This document shows, in pieces, positions 43,729 to 51,099 of a DNA stretch of 64,000 nucleotides; position 1 is the first letter of the stretch, and every line of letters starts with the position of its first letter. A program made the position numbers and the translations under genes. Below the pieces are notes generated by a model that saw only the letters and a program-made list of their open reading frames with translations, searched no databases and had not been told where the DNA came from. This DNA is from Qipengyuania mesophila (GTDB lineage Bacteria; Pseudomonadota; Alphaproteobacteria; Sphingomonadales; Sphingomonadaceae): positions 124,001-188,000 of the forward strand of contig NZ_JAIGNU010000001.1 of NCBI RefSeq assembly GCF_019711655.1, given 5' to 3'.

Positions 43729-44301
43729 TCAGATCCCGGCGATCACCTTGTCCGCCAGCGCCTTGTCGGCGTCGGCATCGTGCTTTTCGGCGATCAGCTT
43801 GCGGCTGGCCGAGGTCGCGGCGTTGACGGCGCGGTTGCGCACGTCCTCGACCGCCTCGCGCTCTGCAGCGGCGATCTTGTCTTCGGCCATGCGCTTGCGG
43901 CGTTCGACCATCGCCTTGCTGTCGGCTTCGGCTTTCTCGAGGATCGCTTCGGCTTCATGCTGCGCATTGGTCAGCATGGCCTCGGCATCCTTTTCGGCAC
44001 CGGCGATCTTGTCGGCATATTCCTGGCGCAGGGCTTCGGCCTCGGCGCGCAGCTGCTTCGCCTCGTCGAGCTGTTCCTTGATCGCGGCGATCTTGCTGTC
44101 GAGCCCGCCGGCGATGGTCTTGTGGACCTTGGCGCCGAAGAAGGCGATCAGCAGCAGGACGAACATCGCGACCGAGACGATCTGGAACGGAGCGAGGCCG
44201 AACAGTTCGGGTTCGGCATGGCTGGGTGCCCCGCCATGCCCGACTTCGGTGTTCACCTGAGCAGCCTCGGAAGCAATGACTTCGGGAACGGGATTAGCCA
44301 T
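43729..44301 (-). CDS. atpF: ATP synthase F0 subunit b
   Basis: A 190-residue stator subunit: a 30-residue N-terminal tail, one membrane span (FQIVSVAMFVLLLIAFFGA) and a long charged coiled coil (LDSKIAAIKEQLDEAKQLRAEAEAL onward). It connects F0 to F1. The tail with APSHAEPELFGLAPFQIV and position after the b' gene mark it as b. It overlaps the b' gene by 8 nt and is last of the F0 operon; no F1 genes are here. Confidence 0.94.
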   Translation of the reverse strand: MANPVPEVIASEAAQVNTEVGHGGAPSHAEPELFGLAPFQIVSVAMFVLLLIAFFGAKVHKTIAGGLDSKIAAIKEQLDEAKQLRAEAEALRQEYADKIAGAEKDAEAMLTNAQHEAEAILEKAEADSKAMVERRKRMAEDKIAAAEREAVEDVRNRAVNAATSASRKLIAEKHDADADKALADKVIAGI

Positions 44302-44788
44302 GGCTCATCGCCTCCTTGACGGCCTTGGTTGCGGCAGGCTTGGTCACCTTCGCCCCGGCAATCCGGGCAACGATGTCCTGAGCCGCTTCAACCGCGACCG
44401 ATTCCACTTCGGCGAGCGCGGCGGTGCGCGCTTCGGCTATGCGGGCTTCGGCTTCGGCCAGCTTCTTGTCGAGACGCGTCTGCGCCGCCTTCAGCTTGCT
44501 CTCTGACTTGGCGGCAGCCTCGTCCTTGGCCTTGGCGACGATCGCCTGCGCCGCGGCGCGGTTCTCGTTCTCGCGCACCCGCCAAGCTTCTTCCTGCTCG
44601 TCGGCGGCGTCGCGCGCGGCCTTGGCAGCGGCGAGGTCGGCGGAGATCTGGCCGTCACGCTGGGCGACGGTTTCCATCACCTTGGGCACCATGCCACGGC
44701 CGATGACGAAGAAGGTGATGCCGAAGAAGACCATCAGCCAGAAGATCTGGCTGGACCATGTTTCGGCAAGCTGTGCTATCTGGGGCAT
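44294..44788 (-). CDS. atpG: ATP synthase F0 subunit b'
   Basis: A 164-residue b-type subunit with the family start MPQIAQLAETWSSQIFWLMVFFGITFFVIGRGMVPKV, the membrane span within it, and a coiled coil rich in Ala, Lys, Glu. Alphaproteobacteria, like plastids, use a b/b' heterodimer; this is the b' form. The symbol follows photosynthetic-type naming (also atpF2). The start at 44788 replaces an upstream frame to 44854 that reads the intergenic sequence. Confidence 0.93.
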   Translation of the reverse strand: MPQIAQLAETWSSQIFWLMVFFGITFFVIGRGMVPKVMETVAQRDGQISADLAAAKAARDAADEQEEAWRVRENENRAAAQAIVAKAKDEAAAKSESKLKAAQTRLDKKLAEAEARIAEARTAALAEVESVAVEAAQDIVARIAGAKVTKPAATKAVKEAMSHG

Positions 44789-44869
44789 TGCAGCTCTCGA
44801 AAGGCGGATACGTTGAATTCTCGACGCCGGCCGGGACGCTCCCGACCGGCGCAAAGTCGGTAGTCGTGC

Positions 44870-45097
44870 TTAGGCGACGAAGATCAGGATCATCGCGACG
44901 ACGAACGCCAGCAGGCCGAGAAGTTCGGCAGCGGCGAAGCCGATGAACAGGCGGCCCTGCTGGCCGTCGGCAGCACCCGGGTTGCGCAGCGCGCTTTCGA
45001 GGAACGAACCGAAGACGTTACCAACGCCGATCGCGGCCATGCCGGCACCGATCGCAGCGAGGCCCGCACCGATGAGCTTTGCGGCTTCCATTTCCAT
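44870..45097 (-). CDS. atpE: ATP synthase F0 subunit c
   Basis: A 75-residue proteolipid forming the proton-driven c-ring. Helix 1 is LIGAGLAAIGAGMAAIGVG, the polar loop RNPGAADGQQG, and helix 2 carries the proton-binding Glu58 in FAAAELLGLLAFV. A glutamate with no sodium-site serine or threonine pattern suggests a proton rather than sodium machine. Confidence 0.97.
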   Translation of the reverse strand: MEMEAAKLIGAGLAAIGAGMAAIGVGNVFGSFLESALRNPGAADGQQGRLFIGFAAAELLGLLAFVVAMILIFVA

Positions 45098-45137
45098 GAC
45101 AAACTCCTTTGGAAAATCAGATAGATTGATTGAAGAC

Positions 45138-45926
45138 TTAGTGGAGGTTCTCGGCGTCGTTGATGTACAGCGACGTCAGAAGGGCGAAAACATAGGCCTG
45201 GATGCCGGCAACCAGCAGTTCCAGTGCGCAGATGCCGATCATCAGGATGAAGCTCGGCAGGCCGACCACGCTACCCCACAGGGCGCCGGCGTTGGTACCG
45301 TCGATCACGAAGCTCGACAGGACTTCGAGCAGAACGTGCCCGGCCATCATCGCGACGAAGAGACGCAGCCCGAGGCTGAATGGGCGCACCATGAACGAGA
45401 TGAACTCGATCGGCGCGATGATCGGGATCATCGGCAGCGGCGTGCCATGCGGCACGAACAGGCTGAAGAAATGGAGGCCGTGCTTCCAGAAACCGACGAC
45501 GAGGACGATCGAGAACGACAGGATCGCGAGCGCGCCGGTGATGGTGAAGTGGCTGGTGAAGGTGAACGGATGGATCCCGATCACGCCCAGCGGCAGCAGG
45601 CCGAGGATGTTGGCGAACAGGATGAACATGAACAGGCTGAAGACATAGGGCACGTATTTGCGCCCGGCCTTGCCGATGTTGGTTTCCAGCGTGTTGTCGA
45701 TGAAACCGGTGAAGCTTTCCACCATCATCTGCCAGCGCCCGGGCACCAGCTCGCGCTTCATCCCGCCCAGAACGAAGAGGAAGAGCACCACGGTGGTGAT
45801 CAGCATCCACAGAGCGGAATTGGTGAAGGCGATGTTGTAGCCTGCGATTTCCCAGTTCCCCGAACCGACAAGCGGTTCGATGGTGAACTGATGCATCGGA
45901 TCGACTTTGGCCTGCTCGGCTGCCAC
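45138..45926 (-). CDS. atpB: ATP synthase F0 subunit a
   Basis: A 262-residue membrane subunit that forms the two proton half-channels against the c-ring. The essential arginine is in PFSLGLRLFVAMMAGHVLLE and the last helix is LLVAGIQAYVFALLTSLYI. It starts with GTG (45926), keeping the family's VDPMHQF segment; the ATG 10 codons later is possible but less likely. It follows atpI by 54 bp. Confidence 0.96.
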   Translation of the reverse strand: MAAEQAKVDPMHQFTIEPLVGSGNWEIAGYNIAFTNSALWMLITTVVLFLFVLGGMKRELVPGRWQMMVESFTGFIDNTLETNIGKAGRKYVPYVFSLFMFILFANILGLLPLGVIGIHPFTFTSHFTITGALAILSFSIVLVVGFWKHGLHFFSLFVPHGTPLPMIPIIAPIEFISFMVRPFSLGLRLFVAMMAGHVLLEVLSSFVIDGTNAGALWGSVVGLPSFILMIGICALELLVAGIQAYVFALLTSLYINDAENLH

Positions 45927-45980
45927 GTCTGTCTAGTCCCTAGATCCTGTAACTAACGCCCCGGAAGCCCCTCGACGGGA

Positions 45981-46301
45981 TCACTCTTCGGGGCGCTGGT
46001 TTGCCGCACGGATAATGTTCCTGAAGGCGACCACGGTTCCGAGGAACAGGCCGACCAACAGACCCCAGGGATTGGTCCCGGTAAAATAGCCGATGGCATA
46101 ACCGATGACCGCACCGCCGAGAATCCCGCCAAGAAGGTCCGCCAGCACACGGTTGCCGCTGCGATAATTCGCATCGGCCCCCGAAGCCTTGGGACGGTTA
46201 CGCTGCTCTTCGCGCTGCTGGGCGGCTGCCAGCCGCTTTTCCAGCGCGTTGATCCGCGCATCCTCCTCGAAAGGTTCCCGTGCGGGTTCGTCGTCGCTCA
46301 T
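45981..46301 (-). CDS. atpI: AtpI/AtpZ family protein of the ATP synthase operon
   Basis: A 106-residue protein with a charged N-terminal coiled-coil piece (INALEKRLAAAQQREEQRN) and two membrane helices (LLGGILGGAVIGYAIGYF; PWGLLVGLFLGTVVAFRNI). AtpI-type proteins help assemble the c-ring. GGAG precedes the start. First gene of the F0 operon; promoter elements should be in the 190-bp gap upstream, where CCCCCTT/AAGGGGG forms a 7-bp inverted repeat (46363-46378). Confidence 0.92.
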   Translation of the reverse strand: MSDDEPAREPFEEDARINALEKRLAAAQQREEQRNRPKASGADANYRSGNRVLADLLGGILGGAVIGYAIGYFTGTNPWGLLVGLFLGTVVAFRNIIRAANQRPEE

Positions 46302-46426
46302 GCCTTGCTCCTTTTCAGGGGGTTGCGCGGCACGGGCACGGACTTGCCCGCCGAGGGCGCCGCCCCCTTAGAAGGGGGGTGGTGGCGAGTCAACACGGAG
46401 CACCGCACCAGCGCGAGGTCGGATAC

Positions 46427-46462
46427 AAAAAAGCCCCCTCCCCCGTGCTCGAGGGAGGGGGC
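46427..46462 (-). terminator. intrinsic terminator of the ydbH-ynbE-ydbL operon
   Basis: GCCCCCTCCC (46433-46442) pairs over 10 bp with GGGAGGGGGC (46453-46462), and on the minus strand a run of TTTTTT (46432-46427) follows. It lies 28 bp after the ydbL-like stop and upstream of the F0 operon promoter. Confidence 0.93.
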
Positions 46463-46490
46463 CGATCCCAATCGGGTTTCCGAAGCTGCG

Positions 46491-46892
46491 TTACGGGCAG
46501 CGCGGATCGCGCAGCGGCGGCGCGGCGGTGCGGGTCTGCCAGCTGCCGTCGGGCGCCTGGTACTTCTCGCCCGGCGTCGTCGCGAGAATCGCCTGGCAAC
46601 CCGCGGTGAGAGCGTATTCCTCGATCGTCGCATTGGTCGCCTTGGCGCGTTCCGAATAGACCGCCCGGCGCTTGATGTTGATGTCGTTGACGATGCCCCG
46701 CAACGCGGGAGTCGCGGCGCCGACGATGCCGAGATAGCCGTCCATCTTCTCGCCCACCTGGCCGGCGGCGCGGGCGGCGGCATAGGCCGGGTCGCGCTGG
46801 GCGAAGGCCGGCGCGGCGAATCCGCCGAGCGCGGTGGCCATCGCAGCGGCGGCGAGAACCGATTTGGTCATCTTGGTCATCATGTCACCCAT
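46491..46892 (-). CDS. ydbL: YdbL family protein (DUF1318), exported
   Basis: A 133-residue secreted protein: signal peptide MGDMMTKMTKSVLAAAAMATALGGFAAPAFA, then a DUF1318 domain (DPAYAAARAAGQVGEKMDGYLGI). In E. coli YdbL is a periplasmic partner that affects YdbH-YnbE assembly. ATG 46892 overlaps the ynbE stop by one base; an internal ATG at 46880 (MTKMTK) is an alternative. Last gene of the three-gene operon. Confidence 0.9.
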   Translation of the reverse strand: MGDMMTKMTKSVLAAAAMATALGGFAAPAFAQRDPAYAAARAAGQVGEKMDGYLGIVGAATPALRGIVNDINIKRRAVYSERAKATNATIEEYALTAGCQAILATTPGEKYQAPDGSWQTRTAAPPLRDPRCP

Positions 46893-47095
46893 CAGAAAAT
46901 ATCCGCATTGTCCTCGATCGTATTGCCCGCGTCTTCCGCGAGCCGGTAGATCACTTCCTGGCGGATGTTGACGTTCAGCTCGATCACGATCGGCTCTTCG
47001 GGCGCATTTACCGTAATGCATCCGCCGAGCGCGACTGTGGCGAGCATGACGGCAGCCATCCTCCCGGTCAATTTAGAGGTATTCATAGCCCTCAC
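46892..47095 (-). CDS. ynbE: YnbE family lipoprotein
   Basis: A 67-residue lipoprotein with lipobox LGGC in MLATVALGGC and a mature part with the ITVNAPEEPIVIELNVNI strand typical of YnbE. In E. coli YnbE sits in the outer membrane and joins YdbH to form an intermembrane lipid bridge. The GTG at 47095 has AGGA 6 nt upstream and overlaps the ydbH stop by 4 nt (GTGA); the ATG three codons later lacks such spacing. Confidence 0.92.
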   Translation of the reverse strand: MRAMNTSKLTGRMAAVMLATVALGGCITVNAPEEPIVIELNVNIRQEVIYRLAEDAGNTIEDNADIF

Positions 47096-50000
47096 TCGCT
47101 TTCCTGCTCCTGAATGGTGGATTCATCCGGAATGATGTCTTCCGGATCGATATCGGGCTCGGCCTCCTCGCCCGTGATGGATCGGCGCAGCAGCCGCTTC
47201 CCGTCGTCGCTCAAGAGGCCCAGCTCGCGCGGATCGCGCACGGCAGCCGGATCGTAGAGCGATTTCATGCTGGTCAGCAACTGGTAGAACTGCGCCTTGA
47301 TGTTGATGCGGAACTGCAGCGGCAGCGCGGCGAGCTGCCTGGTGATGAAGTTAGACTTCGCGCCGTCGCCCTGGCTGACCCCGTCGAAGCGCACGCGGGT
47401 GACGATCTCACCCGTCAGCGGCCCCTCCATGATCACGCGCATCTGCGTGTAGTCGAGGCTCTTCAGCGCATCGAAGGCGAAATTGGCGATCGGTGAGAGG
47501 TCTTCGTAGGTCAGTTCGCCGACGTAGGAGATATTCCCCCCCGGGGGACGCGAGATCAGCACGCCCTCGTCGATCTTGCCGTTGCCGTTGACGTCGAAGA
47601 CGATCGGCACGGTCCCGTCGAAGATGCCGGTGGCGGTGATGTTCTTGAGGTCCATCGTCGCGAGGAACACGGCGGCGTCGAGCCCGACGATTTCGAAGGT
47701 GTAGCGCCGCGCCTCGCTGATGCCGAGATTGAGATCGACATCGCGCAGGATCAGGCGCCCGCCCATGAACGGCCAGCTACCACCCGAGACGGCCAGCAAT
47801 TCGCCGTTACGCAGTTCGAACTCGACCTCGCCATCGAGCACCTCGACACCCGGGTTGACCGCAGCGACGCGGATTTTCTGCCCCGGCGCAGTCGTCAGAT
47901 TGAGCAGGTCGGTGAATTCGATCGTCCCGCTGGCCCCCTTCACCGGTCCGAACGCCGCTGCGAAATCGAGGTCGTCGCTGGAGAAGGCTCCGGTGCTGGT
48001 GACCGTCCCATCGGCTGCCCAGTTGATCCGCCCCTTGCCGGTCACGATGCCATCGGCATTGGCAATGACGCCCAAGGCCAATCGCGAAAGTTGGTCGGGC
48101 TGCAGACTGCGGTCGAATTGCAGGCCCGGTACGGCGAGGTCAGCGTACCCCGCGCCGCTCGCCAGGTCATGGCGAATGTCGACATTGGTGACGAGCCGGT
48201 CGCTTCCCGGATGGCGCAGTTCGGCATGGGCGTCGATCCGGTTGTCGACCAGCGTCAACTCGGCCCCGCGCGCGACCAACGGCTCGAACCGCGGAGGCTT
48301 CTGGCGATCGACCAGGGTGAAGTCGGCGCCATCGAGCACCAGCCGGCCGTCGGCGTAGCGCCACTGGCCATTGGCCTCGGTCACATCGAGCGGAACCGCC
48401 GCCAGCGCCACGTCCGCGCCGCTGAAGGTCCCGGCGATATCACTGCCCAGCCGCGCGTCGAGGCCGGTAATGCGGAAGTGGCTCGCAGTGGCGGCAGGAC
48501 CCAGCGCGACTTCGACGGACCGCGCGGTCATGACGCCGGGATATGCGAACCCGACCGGGCCCGTCGCAAGCCGGATGGGAGTCTCGCCGAGATGGCCTTC
48601 GAGATCGAGGGCGGAGGTGCCGGCGGCGATGCGCAGCGAATCGGGACCACTGGTGAGGATCGGGCGCCCGCGCGGCGGGCAAAGCGTCAGCCCGCGCCGT
48701 TCGAAGGCGAGACTGGCGAGTTCGAGGCGATCGAAACCGATATCGATACAATTTCGCCAGAGGGCGAGTTTCCCATCGGCGTAGCGCCCTTCGAGCGGAA
48801 CCCGCAGATTGGTCGCCGAACCGCCCGGCAAGGGACCGCTCGCAAGCATTCGGCCGGAAAAGCCGACTGCACCGCCGGCTCCCTGCGCGATCACGATATT
48901 GGGCACGGCGAGCGCACTGTCGCCCGCCGCATAGCGCTCCATCGCCAGGCGAAAGACCGATCCGCCCGATTCGCTGCGCTCCATCCGCCCGGTGATCCGC
49001 GGCATGCCGGCCCCGCCGGTGGCGATATTCCCTGAAATGCGCGGCATCTGGTCGCCCAGCGCGCCGATCTCGACGCGTGAAAGCGACACCAGCCGGGCGC
49101 CGCTCCCTCCCCTGAGTTCAGCGCGGGGAGCCAGCAACGAGTATCCGGCCGGATCGCTCCGCCAACGAATGTCCGCTTCGAGCGAACTGCCCCGCGCTTC
49201 GGCCTGCAATGCGGCGGCCAGCTTGCGCGTGAGCGGTGCTAGCAGCGTCCCCTCGCCGCTGCTGGCCAGCGATTCGACAGCCGCGACGGTCGATTGCCCG
49301 AGACGCAGGCCGTTGCCTTCCAGATTGCCATCGAGCTGGAAGCGTTCGAAGCCGTCGCTCGTCCGCAACTGGCCTTCCGCAGTCAGCACCGCCGCAAGGG
49401 CCTGCGGCGTGCGCACGCCGCGCGCGGCCAGCGTGAAGCGGGCAGTGGCAAGGCGATCGCGCAGCTGCGCGCGAACCGTGCCGAGCAACGCCGCAGCGGA
49501 ATTATCTCCAAAGCGGCTCTCGCCGCCCTCGAGCCGCGCGTCGATCGAGGGATTGGCAAGATGCGTATCCGCACCGAGTTTCAGGTCGATCGCATAATCG
49601 GACAGGGCCAGCTTCTGCTCCTGACAAGCAAGCGCGGCCAGCCGCAGCGGTCCCGAAAACTGCGGTTCGCCCGACACCGTCGTGACTTCACCATAGGCGG
49701 TGGTCCGGCCCGCCGTGCATCCCGGCAGCGCGAGCTGCGGCGCGACCGCCGCGAGAGTGCCTTTCCAGCCGTGGCTGACCAATCCGGATCCAACGAACTT
49801 CAGCCCGACAGGGCCGTAATCGGTTTCGATCAGCCCGCGTCCATCGCGTATCGCCAGGTTGAGGTTGGGCAGCGCGGCGGGTTCCTCGCTTGGACCGAAA
49901 ACGAGCGGATCGAGGCTCCCGAGACTGAGTTTGCCGTCCCGGAAGCTGCCGTAGAGCCGCGGTTCGACCAGCGTCACGCCGCCGATTTCGGGAATGCCGA

Positions 50001-50319
50001 GCCGATGGCGCAGGGTCACAATGACGCGCTGGGCGGTGAAATCGGGCGCCTCGGGATCGCCGATGACGACATCGGACAAGATTTGCGTCCGCGCCCCGAC
50101 GCGTTCGATCTTGTAGATGGCAGGGACACCGCTGGCCTCGAGCTGTCGCTGGATAATGTCGTCGACGATCCGCTCGCGCGAGAGCCACGCCACCAGGGCA
50201 GCAATGCCGAGCGCGCCGATTAGTGCCAGAACAACCAGCCACCGTTTGCGGCGCAGCCCTGATGGCGCTCCGGGATCGCCCTCGACCACTAAGTCCTCGT
50301 CGTTCGCGACCGGTTCCAT
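47092..50319 (-). CDS. ydbH: YdbH family AsmA-like intermembrane protein
   Basis: A 1075-residue protein with one N-terminal membrane helix (WLVVLALIGALGIAALVAWL) and a long beta-rich periplasmic part of AsmA/VPS13-like type, ending in the conserved DUF2993-free YdbH segment (GNGKIDEGVLISRPPGGNISYVGE, then FDALKSLDYTQMRV). With TamB and YhdP it moves phospholipids to the outer membrane in E. coli. Only YdbH has a small lipoprotein partner, present here. ATG 50319 is chosen; GTG 50328 is an alternative. Confidence 0.93.
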   Translation of the reverse strand: MEPVANDEDLVVEGDPGAPSGLRRKRWLVVLALIGALGIAALVAWLSRERIVDDIIQRQLEASGVPAIYKIERVGARTQILSDVVIGDPEAPDFTAQRVIVTLRHRLGIPEIGGVTLVEPRLYGSFRDGKLSLGSLDPLVFGPSEEPAALPNLNLAIRDGRGLIETDYGPVGLKFVGSGLVSHGWKGTLAAVAPQLALPGCTAGRTTAYGEVTTVSGEPQFSGPLRLAALACQEQKLALSDYAIDLKLGADTHLANPSIDARLEGGESRFGDNSAAALLGTVRAQLRDRLATARFTLAARGVRTPQALAAVLTAEGQLRTSDGFERFQLDGNLEGNGLRLGQSTVAAVESLASSGEGTLLAPLTRKLAAALQAEARGSSLEADIRWRSDPAGYSLLAPRAELRGGSGARLVSLSRVEIGALGDQMPRISGNIATGGAGMPRITGRMERSESGGSVFRLAMERYAAGDSALAVPNIVIAQGAGGAVGFSGRMLASGPLPGGSATNLRVPLEGRYADGKLALWRNCIDIGFDRLELASLAFERRGLTLCPPRGRPILTSGPDSLRIAAGTSALDLEGHLGETPIRLATGPVGFAYPGVMTARSVEVALGPAATASHFRITGLDARLGSDIAGTFSGADVALAAVPLDVTEANGQWRYADGRLVLDGADFTLVDRQKPPRFEPLVARGAELTLVDNRIDAHAELRHPGSDRLVTNVDIRHDLASGAGYADLAVPGLQFDRSLQPDQLSRLALGVIANADGIVTGKGRINWAADGTVTSTGAFSSDDLDFAAAFGPVKGASGTIEFTDLLNLTTAPGQKIRVAAVNPGVEVLDGEVEFELRNGELLAVSGGSWPFMGGRLILRDVDLNLGISEARRYTFEIVGLDAAVFLATMDLKNITATGIFDGTVPIVFDVNGNGKIDEGVLISRPPGGNISYVGELTYEDLSPIANFAFDALKSLDYTQMRVIMEGPLTGEIVTRVRFDGVSQGDGAKSNFITRQLAALPLQFRINIKAQFYQLLTSMKSLYDPAAVRDPRELGLLSDDGKRLLRRSITGEEAEPDIDPEDIIPDESTIQEQESE

Positions 50320-50355
50320 CGATCCCACACTTGCGCCTTATGCCCTCCAAAGGCA

Positions 50356-51090
50356 ATGCAAGTGGCTGAAACGCCGTGCATGGGGGATTGGTTGCCGAGG
50401 GATGCAAATAAATCGGCAGGCGGGTCGCATGCCGGCCACCGCGAGCGTCTGCGGCAGCGCCTGCTGACAGGCGGTGCGGAGGCGCTGGCCGATTACGAGC
50501 TGCTCGAATTCCTGCTCTTCGCGGCAATCCGGCAGGGCGACACCAAGCCGCTGGCCAAGGCGCTGATCGCCCGCTTCGGATCGTTCTCCGCCGTGCTCGC
50601 GGCCGATCCGCAGGCGCTACGCCAGGTCAAGGGCATGGGCGAGGCGAGCGCGGCCGCGCTCCACGCCTGCAGCCTCGCGGCGCGGCGAATGGCGCGCGGT
50701 GCGGTGCAAGACCGGCCGGTGCTGGGGAGCTGGCAGGCGCTGCTCGATTATCTCGCGATCGACATGGCGCATCTTGCTCACGAGCGCGTGCGCGTGCTCT
50801 ATCTCAACGCGCAGAACCGCCTGATCCTCGACCACCTGCTCGGCGAAGGGTCGATCGACGAGGCAGCGATCCATCCGCGCGAGGTCATTCGCAAGGCCTT
50901 CGACGTCGGGGCCACCGCCCTCATCCTGGTGCACAACCACCCGAGCGGTAATCCCGAACCTAGCCGCGCCGACATCGCAATCACCACCCGCATCGCCGAA
51001 GCCGGCCGGCTGCTGGGGGTGACCGTCCACGATCATGTGATCATCGGTCGCGAGGGCCATGTCTCGCTGCGAGCCAAAGGACTGATCTGA
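50356..51090 (+). CDS. radC: RadC family JAB-domain protein
   Basis: A 244-residue protein: N-terminal helix-hairpin-helix region (ARFGSFSAVLAADPQALRQVKGMG) and a C-terminal JAMM metal site, HNHPSGNPEPSRAD, preceded by a conserved Glu. It was named for DNA repair, though later work made that role doubtful. The start is unsure: ATG 50356, GTG 50362 (AAAGG 8 nt upstream) and ATG 50380 are all in frame. It diverges from ydbH with a 36-bp gap. Confidence 0.93.
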   Translation: MQVAETPCMGDWLPRDANKSAGGSHAGHRERLRQRLLTGGAEALADYELLEFLLFAAIRQGDTKPLAKALIARFGSFSAVLAADPQALRQVKGMGEASAAALHACSLAARRMARGAVQDRPVLGSWQALLDYLAIDMAHLAHERVRVLYLNAQNRLILDHLLGEGSIDEAAIHPREVIRKAFDVGATALILVHNHPSGNPEPSRADIAITTRIAEAGRLLGVTVHDHVIIGREGHVSLRAKGLI

Positions 51091-51099
51091 GCGCCGGTA

